Both the position numbers and the translations under genes were made by a program. Shown here piece by piece: positions 50,180-58,804 of a stretch of 61,947 nt of DNA; position 1 is the stretch's first letter; each line of letters starts with the position of its first letter. The stretch covers positions 1-61,947 of the IMG/VR virus record IMGVR_UViG_3300033153_001808; one strand, given 5' to 3'. The stretch is from a virus. Under the pieces are notes generated by a model, which was given only the letters and a program-made list of their open reading frames with translations, searched no databases and was not told the DNA's origin.

Positions 50180-50914
50180 CTACGGGGCTATCCGCAGATA
50201 CATGGGTTGATATTGGTCAGCGGTACCAACATAAAGGTTAAACCCAACAATGTTGCTTGTATAGGCAGATTGAGTATCCACCTGGCCATTGGTTCCACCT
50301 GGAATCATAATACTTCCAGCCGCAATGGTAGTGTCCTGCCATGTCGCACAAGGTCCCCATGTTTGACACCAGAACCAGTAATTCGCTGTCACGGCAGTAG
50401 GCGCAACGCCTGGGATGTATTTAGTAATAGTTGTCTGGATATCCAAATCATAATAAAAGTTATTCATCAAGGCAACTTCGGATGAAGTAGTCAAGGCAAC
50501 ATGGATCTCATCGTACAGTACAATATCTGTACTAGTAGATGTATCCGCATTAGCCGTGGCTTTCTTAATCCTATATGAATACCCCTCACCAGCTTCTTCG
50601 TGGGTGAACATATAACCTTCTGCCAAGTCTGTCTGTGCAGCAGAGGTAGCAATAGTAAACTCAGTCTCACCGGCAGCAACAGTAGCAGAAGGACTCTTAC
50701 CTTCCTCTTCGACCAGAGTTGCACATTCAAGTAAATTTCCGGCAACTAAAGCCGTTCCACCTGCATAGGCATATCTAAAAACTCTATCACCTACACGAAC
50801 ACGAGTACCAACCGGGCCTTTCTGTGTGGCAGAGATTTCATAAAGACCTTGTGCGATCTTAATGTCTCCATCACCAGAATGATAACCCCATTCAGTATTT
50901 GCACTTGCAGTCAT
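50180..50914 (-). CDS. Head decoration-like protein, first of a duplicated pair
   Basis: This 244-residue protein has GTRVRVGDRVFRYAYAGG, EEAGEGYSYRIKKATAN and FWCQTWGPCATW, each closely matched in the next gene. The pair differ most in outer loops. It follows the capsid gene by 69 bases holding a hairpin. AAAGGAGAAC precedes the ATG. Confidence 0.7.
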   Translation of the reverse strand: MTASANTEWGYHSGDGDIKIAQGLYEISATQKGPVGTRVRVGDRVFRYAYAGGTALVAGNLLECATLVEEEGKSPSATVAAGETEFTIATSAAQTDLAEGYMFTHEEAGEGYSYRIKKATANADTSTSTDIVLYDEIHVALTTSSEVALMNNFYYDLDIQTTITKYIPGVAPTAVTANYWFWCQTWGPCATWQDTTIAAGSIMIPGGTNGQVDTQSAYTSNIVGFNLYVGTADQYQPMYLRIAP

Positions 50915-50945
50915 TTTGTTCTCCTTTAGCTTTGGGCTAGCTCAA

Positions 50946-50967
50946 GAGGTGGGTTGGCTCCCACCTC
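50946..50967 (-). terminator. Hairpin after the capsid gene
   Basis: GAGGTGGG (50946-50953) pairs perfectly with CCCACCTC (50960-50967) around six bases, 16 bases after the capsid stop. It has no T-run. Such sites after capsid genes often stabilise capsid mRNA or partly stop transcription. Confidence 0.55.
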
Positions 50968-50983
50968 AGGAGTTAGATTAATG

Positions 50984-51907
50984 TTAACTTACGTTAGAGA
51001 TGTAACCATTCCAACGAGGTGCACTACAGGCCAATAATCCGGCCCAAAGAGCTTGTCTAATCCAAGCATCCTGATTCAAAGGCACCTTTTTGTCGGTCCA
51101 ACTAAAGTTACGTTTCTTATGTACGACCATCTTCCAGAAATCTGTGTTCAGAACATAAATATATCCTGAGTTACAGTAGCTATCCACTACAATAGTGGCG
51201 TTATTGAATTTAATCCCACTAAAGCCAATATTCGCCAGGCCGGGACTATTATCAAGATTTCCCCGCTGTTGTGGTTGCACACGCAACCAGATTTTGTCAT
51301 AGATGTCCTGTGTGGTGATAATCAAATCCGGCTGAATTGCACCATCTGAACAGTCACCATACATACTCTGGAGCATGTCCATGTCAAAGGCTCCACCGGT
51401 TGTGTTCACATTACCCTGCCACCAGGAATAAGTTCCCTTTACGATTTCACCATACGTACCGCTTGTTGCGATAGCAGTGGTGAGTGGAATAATAGCTTTA
51501 GCACCCTGTGAAGCATAAAGTGCCTGACTAAAAGCCCTGCTGAAAGTCTTGGCCGCATTTTCCATTTTGGTTGCCACGATAGACAGAATTTTCTCATCTC
51601 CCTCAACCTTCAGAAGAGTAGTACCATCTATAGTAACATCTACGTATAACTGTTTCCAGTCAAATTTGGCCAGGGTTGTAGTCTCGACAGTATCTATGTT
51701 AAATGTATCAAGACCAGAATACCATCCATTCGGAAGATCCCCATATAAGACCGGAATATCTACCTGCTTACCTGAATCAAACACTACCTTACTTTTACTC
51801 ATCAACTGAGCCATGAGTGGAGTGGAGTAGTAGAACTGATCCATTAAAGTAGGTATATATTTATCCCGAACATGGGCATCAAGTTCGCTATAAGTTAATG
51901 CCGCCAT
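50984..51907 (-). CDS. Major capsid protein
   Basis: This 307-residue protein has a helical start (YSELDAHVRDKYIPTLMDQF), then YSTPLMAQLMSKSKVVFDSG and beta strands with PVLYGDLPNGWYSG. Its centre has a long helix (KMENAAKTFSRAFSQALYAS), and IQPDLIITTQDIYDKIW lies in the second half. The plan is that of the HK97-fold capsids (A and P domains). It directly follows a scaffold gene, lies in the head cluster, and has a normal length. AAGGAGATTG precedes the ATG. Confidence 0.88.
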   Translation of the reverse strand: MAALTYSELDAHVRDKYIPTLMDQFYYSTPLMAQLMSKSKVVFDSGKQVDIPVLYGDLPNGWYSGLDTFNIDTVETTTLAKFDWKQLYVDVTIDGTTLLKVEGDEKILSIVATKMENAAKTFSRAFSQALYASQGAKAIIPLTTAIATSGTYGEIVKGTYSWWQGNVNTTGGAFDMDMLQSMYGDCSDGAIQPDLIITTQDIYDKIWLRVQPQQRGNLDNSPGLANIGFSGIKFNNATIVVDSYCNSGYIYVLNTDFWKMVVHKKRNFSWTDKKVPLNQDAWIRQALWAGLLACSAPRWNGYISNVS

Positions 51908-51919
51908 AGCTCAATCTCC

Positions 51920-52708
51920 TTACATACCTTGTGCTGCTCTATCATTAAGAATAGACTGAGTCGCTTCTTCAAAACTCTTAGGTGTGTCCTTACCGGGCTT
52001 TACAAGTATTTGCTGTCCGGTTCCACGTATACCTTGAGTTCTTTGTTTGGTCAACTCTTCCTCGACTCTTTCTTTGACTTGTGCTTCTATAAGCTCGTCT
52101 TGATGAAGGTCTTTATAGGCTTTAGTGAGATCCATCTGTCCGGCTTTTAGGGCATAGTCTAGAAGTTCTTGTTTATCGAGGTCTTTATGCTGACCAGCAA
52201 GGTCGTTCAGTTGAGCATGATAACTAAACATTCTTGAAGTCTGGTCAGTAGTGTCTTTTACTGTAGTTTGAAGTTTTTCTACTAAGGTTGTTAGTCCGTC
52301 GATCTTAGTATCCCGATCAGCCAGTTGTTCGCTAAGGTATTTCTGCACACCTTCCGAGCCTGGTTCGTCGAGGTAGTTAGGAGTTTTTGGGTCTGTTGCA
52401 GGATCAGGATCTGTTTTAGGGTCTGCTTTAGGATCTGGGTTTTCTTCCAGACCTGCATACCAATCCCGCCACTGTTTAACCTCCTGCTCAACCGCACCGT
52501 ATTCTTTGAGCTTGTCTTCAAAGCCGGTTTCTTTATCCTCGAACTCTTTTCGTCTGCCAGACAGGTCTTGGGTCTTTCTAGTATAATCTGCCTGCATACC
52601 TTTGTAGATTTGCTTCAATTCCGGGGCTAAGGTTTCTGGGTCTATCGCTGAGAACAGATCTTTAAGGTTTTCTGTCTCATCGTTTTTGGTTCCGTCTAGT
52701 TCTGCCAT
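51920..52708 (-). CDS. Capsid scaffolding protein
   Basis: This 262-residue protein is highly charged and helical, with an acidic start (DETENLKDLFSAIDPETLAP), long coiled segments (YTRKTQDLSGRRKEFEDKET), a Pro/Asp-rich hinge (NPDPKADPKTDPDP), and a helical C-terminus that usually binds the capsid protein. The position one gene upstream of the capsid and the composition are typical of scaffolds. GGAGGAACTG precedes the start. Confidence 0.85.
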   Translation of the reverse strand: MAELDGTKNDETENLKDLFSAIDPETLAPELKQIYKGMQADYTRKTQDLSGRRKEFEDKETGFEDKLKEYGAVEQEVKQWRDWYAGLEENPDPKADPKTDPDPATDPKTPNYLDEPGSEGVQKYLSEQLADRDTKIDGLTTLVEKLQTTVKDTTDQTSRMFSYHAQLNDLAGQHKDLDKQELLDYALKAGQMDLTKAYKDLHQDELIEAQVKERVEEELTKQRTQGIRGTGQQILVKPGKDTPKSFEEATQSILNDRAAQGM

Positions 52709-52780
52709 CGCTCAGTTCCTCCGTTATTCATGTAGATACTCTCATGAGCCTACAAGAATCAACTGACAGGGGTTAATAAT

Positions 52781-53215
52781 CTAAGCCATCGGTGGTCCAC
52801 CAACTGGGGGTCCGGATTGCGGACCTTGTCCACTAACCGCCGACGCTTGTGCTCTACCTTTGGTCATCTGTGCTTGTTTAAGTGCTAGTTTACCTTCTTC
52901 TCCGAAGCCGTAGTGCTCAGAGATCTGCAAAAATCCGTCCTGTAAGAACTTATCTATGATATGACTCACAGAAGGATCAGTCTGTGCTGCCTGACGAAAC
53001 ATCTGTGCGCCTTGCATAAGCATCTGGACGGCCTGTTGTTCTTGAGGTGTATCTACTCCTGGTCCACCGAGCTGTTGCCCACCCCCCTGCTGACCACCTA
53101 GCTCACCACCGATTTCTGGTGTAGGTGGACCTTCCATACCTCCTTGAGGCATACTTGCAAGTTCACCCATTGAGTCTGTCTGTTGTTGTATGTCGTCAAA
53201 TGGCATATCGTTCAA
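52781..53215 (-). CDS. Gln/Gly-rich virion protein
   Basis: This 144-residue protein starts with PFDDIQQQTDSMG and has a long Gly/Gln/Pro-rich segment (GGQQGGGQQLGGPG) and one helical core (MLMQGAQMFRQAAQTDPS). It may be a linker inside or under the capsid. AAAGGAGGTTGAAC precedes the ATG. No family recognised. Confidence 0.6.
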   Translation of the reverse strand: MNDMPFDDIQQQTDSMGELASMPQGGMEGPPTPEIGGELGGQQGGGQQLGGPGVDTPQEQQAVQMLMQGAQMFRQAAQTDPSVSHIIDKFLQDGFLQISEHYGFGEEGKLALKQAQMTKGRAQASAVSGQGPQSGPPVGGPPMA

Positions 53216-53237
53216 CCTCCTTTCATTATGCTAACCG

Positions 53238-53250
53238 TTCATTAAATGAA
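53238..53250 (-). promoter_or_regulatory. Dispersed dyad element, copy 4
   Basis: On the minus strand this reads TTCATTTAATGAA, as in the other three copies. Longer arms (AACC and GGTT) flank it, giving a dyad of about 23 bases. It lies between the stop of a small zinc-ribbon gene and the binding site of the Gln-rich gene. Confidence 0.55.
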
Positions 53251-53255
53251 TGGTT

Positions 53256-53399
53256 CTAATACTCCCATTTAAGTGCTTGCCGCATTTCTTCATAGTTCTC
53301 CCACTTAATGTATAGGTGTCCACACCTAGGACATTGTGTTGGTCCTGGTTTATTCTCATAACTATACTGACACCCTAAACACCTAAATTTAGCTTTCAT
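53256..53399 (-). CDS. Zinc-ribbon small protein
   Basis: This 47-residue protein has CLGC at 7-10 and CPRCG at 23-27, then a helical end (YEEMRQALKWEY). The stop of the previous gene overlaps its ATG (TGATG). Small ribbons of this kind are frequent beside phage head genes. Function unknown. Confidence 0.75.
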   Translation of the reverse strand: MKAKFRCLGCQYSYENKPGPTQCPRCGHLYIKWENYEEMRQALKWEY

Positions 53400-54172
53400 C
53401 AGTGCCTTGCGGCTCCTATAGTTGGTGATGTTCCTATAAAACGTTCTTGTGCTGTACGGGGCTTTTGAAAGTACTCATTGAAGGTTTGTCCTCCGAGTGC
53501 ACGAGTTGATGCTGCCTGAGAGGATTTTTGCATTGACTCTAAAGCCTTTGCACGTGAGTTCATCTCATCTGCCCGGCGTTCACGCTGGTTTCTTGCGTCT
53601 ATTGCTGCTGGAGTCTCTTCAAATCTTTTAGCCTCTGTTGCATCTGCATGGATGTTGGTTGTAGGGGGTGCAATAGGTGCTGGGTAGTCTGGTGCATCTG
53701 GCGCAAGTGCTAGGGATGCTATAGTACCACCTACTTTAATTGCCGGGTTTATGAGGGACGCGTAGTTGAATCCTCCAGTAGCACTAGTAGGAGTCACAGC
53801 TGAGGTTGCGCCTGTCTCTAGAAAGGCACTGGCAATATCAGTAACACCACTTCCAACAGCGCCACCAAAAGAACCACCCAAACCGGCCGCAGCACTTGCA
53901 GCAGGAGTGGCCATTAAATAACCTGTGGGTAGACCATAACCTAGCTCTGTCCCAAGTGCACTTGCAGCCATACTACTTGCCGTACTTCCAGTTCCGCCAG
54001 CAACACTACCACCTACAGCCCCACCGATTGCACCACCTGCTGCACCACCGGCGGCTCCCAAGACACCACCCATCAACCCAGATGCTGCTGAACTACCACC
54101 TTCTGTATAGTGTCCTTGTATGGCTCCGCTAATTACACCTACTGCCATTCCTATAAATATACCAGCACCCAT
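53399..54172 (-). CDS. Gly/Ala-rich membrane-active virion protein
   Basis: The 257 residues carry many Gly/Ala helices (GAAGGAAGGAIGGAVGGSVA; AASAAAGLGGSFGGAVGSG) able to insert in membranes, followed by a charged helical tail (RNQRERRADEMNSRAKALES). It resembles small internal or DNA-injection proteins carried in the head. TGATG couples it to the downstream zinc-ribbon gene. Confidence 0.6.
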   Translation of the reverse strand: MGAGIFIGMAVGVISGAIQGHYTEGGSSAASGLMGGVLGAAGGAAGGAIGGAVGGSVAGGTGSTASSMAASALGTELGYGLPTGYLMATPAASAAAGLGGSFGGAVGSGVTDIASAFLETGATSAVTPTSATGGFNYASLINPAIKVGGTIASLALAPDAPDYPAPIAPPTTNIHADATEAKRFEETPAAIDARNQRERRADEMNSRAKALESMQKSSQAASTRALGGQTFNEYFQKPRTAQERFIGTSPTIGAARH

Positions 54173-54173
54173 T

Positions 54174-54581
54174 CTATGTCTCCTCTTGAGTTAGATCGTA
54201 TTCGTATACACTGTAGATCTTTTTCAGTTTGGTTAGTCTCGTGTATGTTTCCTCTGGTATATGGGTTGATGCAAGTATACGTTTATAACCTACTGCACGA
54301 CAGGTCTGAAAAAATAGCTCTCTAAAGGCTACTACATTGTTCTTGAGATGTAGGATGTGGACAAAACAACTTCCGTCCTGTAGTGGATTATATACCAGAA
54401 TCCCGGCAAATTCGCCATCTACAGTGCCTTTAGACATAGAGTACTGGCCAGCAAGACACTGTTGCAGAATAAGCGCGGGATCTCCACTATCACACAGATC
54501 TGTATCCTGTATGTGTGGCCAGTAAGAAATCATCTCATCTTTGTCTGTTACAGGAACTATCTCAATCTTAGGCTTGTCCAC
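54174..54581 (-). CDS. GNAT-like small protein
   Basis: This 135-residue protein follows the GNAT fold in outline (VPVTDKDEMISYWPHI; strand MSKGTVDGEFAGILVYN; helix AFRELFFQTCRAVGYKR). Phage proteins of this type lie next to portal or internal-protein genes, as with T7 gp13. Acetyltransferase activity is unproven; the acetyl-CoA loop is not clear. GTG start at 54581 follows the portal TAA directly, with GGGGAG upstream. Confidence 0.6.
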   Translation of the reverse strand: MDKPKIEIVPVTDKDEMISYWPHIQDTDLCDSGDPALILQQCLAGQYSMSKGTVDGEFAGILVYNPLQDGSCFVHILHLKNNVVAFRELFFQTCRAVGYKRILASTHIPEETYTRLTKLKKIYSVYEYDLTQEET

Positions 54582-56357
54582 TTATTGTGTTCTCCCCGCT
54601 GGACTAGCGTTTTTTTGTGTAGGAAACTGTGTTCCTCCTGCTCCTGCTGGTGGACCTACTTCTGGCACTTCTTCTGCCTCTCGTTTCTGACTCATCCTAG
54701 CCAAGACAGACCTTCTATGAGGATACTCTATATCTTCCAGAAGTGCGGGATCATCTATAACCTGCATCTCTCGTAACTTCATGGACTCGATTCTCTTTTG
54801 TACTTTTGCAAGTCCAAGACTTGATCCTGGTTCTATTTTGAATCCAACCTTTGTCCAAGCATCATCTTTGCGTTTTGATATAGGTTTTAAGAGTTCGCTA
54901 GTTATTGCTTGCATCGCAGCACTATCTATTCTGGTAGTTTCCTGTAAGACCTCCATGATCTTGTCTGGTTTGTAGAACTGAAAGATTCGAGAGATTAGTT
55001 TTCTACCAACTCGCTCTTGCATAGATTCAACTGCCCTCGCACGTAGGCGTATGAGTGCCTGGGCCATTAACTGCAAAGACTCTATACCTACACCAGAGCT
55101 GACTTGACCTGTTGCGTTTCCTCTCATGACGTCTATCATGCCGGTTATTTTTTCAGAAGCACCTACGAGACCTTGTACAGTCTCACCTACATATGAGGGT
55201 AAAGGAACTCCAGGCTCTCGGCGCAGTTCCCGCCCAGGACGTTTCTTTACATAAGTTCCCGGTGCACTATTTAACCTTGCCCACTCTTCTTTGGTGAGTG
55301 CATCTTGATCTCCAACCCAGATTGCATTACTCATCAGGGCTATGTTTTCCATGACTGTAGCGGTTATCTTGTTTATCAGTTCTTGGGGATTTTTCAATAA
55401 CTCAACATCACCCCAACCCCAAGCTGTGGAGAAATCTGTATGCCATGCAAGTAGATCAACCGGAAATTGACCATCGTTGTAGGGGTTGTCTCCGTCGTCT
55501 GCTATGAGGTCTCCGATCATGATGACTTTTCTGGCTCCGTTCTTAAATCTTAACTTCCCGTCCGTCTTTGATCTGTCTCTGAGCCAGAACTCCCGCACAT
55601 AAATCCGGGGAATTTCAGAACCTTGTTGTGCTTCTGGTCTTGTTTGCAGGATCTTAGACTTGATGGTACCAAAGAATCCCTTACTCTGTTCTCCCTGGAA
55701 GCGCACAAGACCTACGTCTGATTTAAATAGATCAGCTCTTTTGGGGTACATATCCTGGGCTTTACTTAATGGCCACACATCTTCTAGTATAACATACTCA
55801 CCTTCACATAAAAGGTAAGACTTCCTCACCAGAGGATCAAAGTATACTGCTCGTGGATCATAACTAGGTACTCCTATGTCTCCACGCCCACCGTCTCCGT
55901 CTGCATCGAATAAGGTTCCTATAGAGCCTGTCCCAAAGACCTGAGCATTTTCGACTACATCAACCATAGCTTGACTGAATGAACTGCCTTCAAAGATCAC
56001 GCTTATTAGAATATTTAAAATATCCGCAGTATCCTGTAAGGTATCACTCCTGGGCTGAACATCCGGGATTGGTTTGGTATCTGTCAAGAGAGCTGTCTTA
56101 CGTTCTATGTTCTCTATGAGATAATTTATAACCGCACTCACCTTATAAGCAGGTCTACGTGCAGGCCACTGAGCACCACGCAGGAACTGTGTATAAAGGT
56201 CCCAATTTCGGGAGACTTTAGCCTTTGATTGTGAGGCTTCTGTATAGAGATTAAGAAGTTTAATCCTGAACTCAGTCTCAGCAATACGTTCAGCTTCTTT
56301 GGTTAAGATCTGGAGTTTAGCAAAGTCTTCTATTTTTGTAGCTTCTGGTGTGGTCAT
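54582..56357 (-). CDS. Portal protein
   Basis: This 591-residue protein has helical stem regions and a beta-rich wing, as in P22-type portals. The N-terminus (SRNWDLYTQFLRGAQWPARR) with YLIENIERKTALLTDTKPIP is the usual portal start. The DPRAVYFDPLVRKSY strand, HTDFSTAWGWGDVELLKNPQ, and the C-terminal coil (VQKRIESMKLREMQVID) complete the pattern. It forms the dodecameric DNA gate. Length agrees with podovirus portals without a fused domain. Confidence 0.88.
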   Translation of the reverse strand: MTTPEATKIEDFAKLQILTKEAERIAETEFRIKLLNLYTEASQSKAKVSRNWDLYTQFLRGAQWPARRPAYKVSAVINYLIENIERKTALLTDTKPIPDVQPRSDTLQDTADILNILISVIFEGSSFSQAMVDVVENAQVFGTGSIGTLFDADGDGGRGDIGVPSYDPRAVYFDPLVRKSYLLCEGEYVILEDVWPLSKAQDMYPKRADLFKSDVGLVRFQGEQSKGFFGTIKSKILQTRPEAQQGSEIPRIYVREFWLRDRSKTDGKLRFKNGARKVIMIGDLIADDGDNPYNDGQFPVDLLAWHTDFSTAWGWGDVELLKNPQELINKITATVMENIALMSNAIWVGDQDALTKEEWARLNSAPGTYVKKRPGRELRREPGVPLPSYVGETVQGLVGASEKITGMIDVMRGNATGQVSSGVGIESLQLMAQALIRLRARAVESMQERVGRKLISRIFQFYKPDKIMEVLQETTRIDSAAMQAITSELLKPISKRKDDAWTKVGFKIEPGSSLGLAKVQKRIESMKLREMQVIDDPALLEDIEYPHRRSVLARMSQKREAEEVPEVGPPAGAGGTQFPTQKNASPAGRTQ

Positions 56358-56366
56358 AAGTAAATC

Positions 56367-57533
56367 CTATAATTCGTTTTGGTAGTAGCCAACAACATCT
56401 ATGGTTATGTTTCCATTTGAAGAACATGTTAACCAAGTAGATTGACTAGTATTTAATAATACTTCTATCGAATAATACGCATCATTACCTGTAGCTGCAA
56501 CAAAGTAGTCTGCGTCTAAAACAGCCGCACCCGGACTAAAGGCAAACTCCTGATCTGCGGTTGTGGCTTCTACTTTTAATCGAGCACGAGTAGAATAAAT
56601 CGGGACTGAACTGGCTAGATCAAGTTCTGTCGCAGCAGTCGGAGCAGCGGCAGCTGCATACTCTTCTACAAAAGCAGTAGTGAAAGCATACATATCATTA
56701 CTGTATACTTTAAAAGCAGTGATCTGACTAGAACCATTTGTTAGTACACATCCTATACATCTATCATTTCCGTTATACCAACCATTAGCTGCGTGTGAGT
56801 AGGCTGGAGCAGTCTTGTCGTTCAAGAACTCACTTGCTGTCAGTAGGGTAGTTCCAGCAGTTACTACTGCACTATCGTCTATATATAGGTAGTGTATGTT
56901 AGAAGCGTCAAGATCATCACTTGCCGCATTTGACCCTCCTGAGCCACACACAAAACTGATCTGACTTGCAGTATATACCGCCTGTCTTGAAGTCCCTTTA
57001 TGATCCCACATACCTCCACTTATAGTAAGAGTAGTCGTGTTAGAATACCCAAGAGTAAAGCCCCTCTTGTATCCAGCATACGCAACCACTCCTGCTACAC
57101 TAGCGGCCAGTTCTGCCAACACAGCTTCTACATCATTACCAGTAAAATACCCTGCTGCATCCTGGACTCCACTCATACTGGCACCATAACCAGCGGTTGT
57201 CTGACTCAACTCCCCTACACCTGCAAGTTGGCCTGTTAAATCCGGGAAGGTGAATAGTCTAGTTCCGGTTAGGCCAACAGCAGACAATATAGCTGGATTA
57301 CTACCAGATCGGACATAGAAATTTGCTTCTGTAGTTCCAGTATCCGTATTCTGTGTATGAATATAGTCGTCTATAACACCACCAAGAGCATTAGATGGGA
57401 TTGACTTAGAATCTATATAATTTATACTAGTAGACCCACCAGTATGTGTCTGACGAGTAAAGGTAGTATCAGAATCACCCCAACTCACATCCTGTTCACC
57501 TATAAGATCCTTAATTATTTGTAATACTGTCAT
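56367..57533 (-). CDS. Fibre-like protein next to the portal
   Basis: This 388-residue protein is beta-rich with alternating Ser/Thr/Gly segments (TLTISGGMWDHKGTSRQAVY; NIHYLYIDDSAVVTAG) and a C-terminal domain ending VVGYYQNEL. It resembles a head fibre or whisker protein. The ATG overlaps the previous stop (ATGA). No enzyme motif. Confidence 0.6.
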   Translation of the reverse strand: MTVLQIIKDLIGEQDVSWGDSDTTFTRQTHTGGSTSINYIDSKSIPSNALGGVIDDYIHTQNTDTGTTEANFYVRSGSNPAILSAVGLTGTRLFTFPDLTGQLAGVGELSQTTAGYGASMSGVQDAAGYFTGNDVEAVLAELAASVAGVVAYAGYKRGFTLGYSNTTTLTISGGMWDHKGTSRQAVYTASQISFVCGSGGSNAASDDLDASNIHYLYIDDSAVVTAGTTLLTASEFLNDKTAPAYSHAANGWYNGNDRCIGCVLTNGSSQITAFKVYSNDMYAFTTAFVEEYAAAAAPTAATELDLASSVPIYSTRARLKVEATTADQEFAFSPGAAVLDADYFVAATGNDAYYSIEVLLNTSQSTWLTCSSNGNITIDVVGYYQNEL

Positions 57534-57820
57534 CTTCCCACCTCTTGTTTGTGCTCCGCTATCATGTCCTGAATTTCGTCATCCGTACTAGCACCCTGTT
57601 CTTGTGCCCACTCTATCTCGTCAGGAGTTATGTTGTCTGGATAACCCATATCTGGTGACTGTTTTCTCTGGCCTAGGTCTGTTATAATACCAAACTTTCC
57701 GGTCTTGAAGATCTTAGTCTCTGGTCCACTAAGCCGCTTCCATAAGAGGATCAGGACTATTCCAGTCAGAAGGTTTATTAGTGTCAAGATGCTTAGTAAG
57801 ATCAGTACGTAAAGGCTCAT
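57530..57820 (-). CDS. Membrane-anchored small protein
   Basis: This 96-residue protein starts with one membrane helix (YVLILLSILTLINLLTGIVL) and continues as a charged, acidic tail (DEIEWAQEQGASTDDEIQ). It overlaps the previous gene by 92 bases in another frame. The overlap covers the whole membrane segment, so the long overlap is not removable by a later start. Function unknown. Confidence 0.55.
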   Translation of the reverse strand: MSLYVLILLSILTLINLLTGIVLILLWKRLSGPETKIFKTGKFGIITDLGQRKQSPDMGYPDNITPDEIEWAQEQGASTDDEIQDMIAEHKQEVGR

Positions 57821-58262
57821 TATCTTGTGGCTCCTCTATAGGGGTTTTCTCTATGTGTGGTTCCGGTCCTGTAGCTGCAAATCCGCACTCATTAGAGCAA
57901 TACGGTTGGCCTATATGAACTGGTTTAAACATCTTGTTGCAATGTTTGCACTTCAGTTCCTTGGTCTTCAGCCCATCCTTCCATGCGGGATCTAACCTAA
58001 ATTCACTCAACCTACCTTCAAGATGAACTGCCAATAAAATACCGTCTAAATACTGCCACAAAGGAATCTGGAACTGTTTGGATAAACTGTGCACTAGTTC
58101 TCCTGCATGGTCTGGTATCTGGCCTAAAAGTAATTCTGCTGCTTTATCCAACTCCTTAACCTTTACCTCAGAGACCTTAACCTTCGCCACACTGGGCTGG
58201 ATCTTCTTCTGTGCTTCTGTCTGTGGCTTGGACTTCTTTGCTACTGGTGTTGAGTCTGCCAT
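57729..58262 (-). CDS. Zinc-finger protein with Lys/Pro-rich start
   Basis: This 177-residue protein (start ATG 58262 with AGGAGGAC upstream) has a basic disordered beginning, a helical centre (QIPLWQYLDGILLAVHLEG), a CKHC to CSNEC zinc site at about residues 104-123, and an acidic Pro-rich tail. It lies between TerL and the portal, so it may act in packaging. No family recognised. Confidence 0.6.
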   Translation of the reverse strand: MADSTPVAKKSKPQTEAQKKIQPSVAKVKVSEVKVKELDKAAELLLGQIPDHAGELVHSLSKQFQIPLWQYLDGILLAVHLEGRLSEFRLDPAWKDGLKTKELKCKHCNKMFKPVHIGQPYCSNECGFAATGPEPHIEKTPIEEPQDNEPLRTDLTKHLDTNKPSDWNSPDPLMEAA

Positions 58263-58291
58263 GTTGTGTCCTCCTGTCATGTATTTATAAC

Positions 58292-58804
58292 CTATGAAGA
58301 TAAATTAAGTCGTGCAAATTCACCAAAGTGTTTTAGTGCGGCTTTATCGTATGCTTGTGCTGCATCTATTTCGTCATCAAAATAACCTAAAAAGATCTGT
58401 CTATAATCGTGTGTAATTTTAGAGTACCACCTCTTACGCTGCTTATTCCAGTATACTCCTTTATGTACAGAAGCCCCACCACGACTTACACTATTGGCCG
58501 CATTTTGGGATTTAGTGCACACACGTAGATTTCCTCGTGTATTATCTAAAGTATCAAAATTCTTGTGGTCAATTAACACATCCATATTTTTATCTAACAC
58601 TCCCATAATAAATCTAGGCATACGTACTGTGCGTTTTTCACTTGGAATGTAACCCAAAACGCGTACCTCACCGCTAATACTAGTACACACACCACGCCAA
58701 CGATAATCCATTACACGATCAAAGTCTTCTGGACTAACTTTTGCAGTTAGGTAAGAATACTGTCCACCTAAAGGTACTTCTTTATACGCTAATAATTCAA
58801 CCAT
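58292..58804 (-). CDS. HNH/AP2 homing endonuclease next to TerL
   Basis: This 170-residue protein has an HNH site (DHKNFDTLDNTRGNLRVC, with DH and NLR), a KGVYWNKQRKRW AP2 DNA-binding part and a GYFDDEIDAAQAYDKAALKH helix. This is the standard HNH-AP2 plan of free-standing phage endonucleases. Its start lies inside the end of TerL (16-base overlap). It is similar to the gene at 61288. Confidence 0.85.
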   Translation of the reverse strand: MVELLAYKEVPLGGQYSYLTAKVSPEDFDRVMDYRWRGVCTSISGEVRVLGYIPSEKRTVRMPRFIMGVLDKNMDVLIDHKNFDTLDNTRGNLRVCTKSQNAANSVSRGGASVHKGVYWNKQRKRWYSKITHDYRQIFLGYFDDEIDAAQAYDKAALKHFGEFARLNLSS

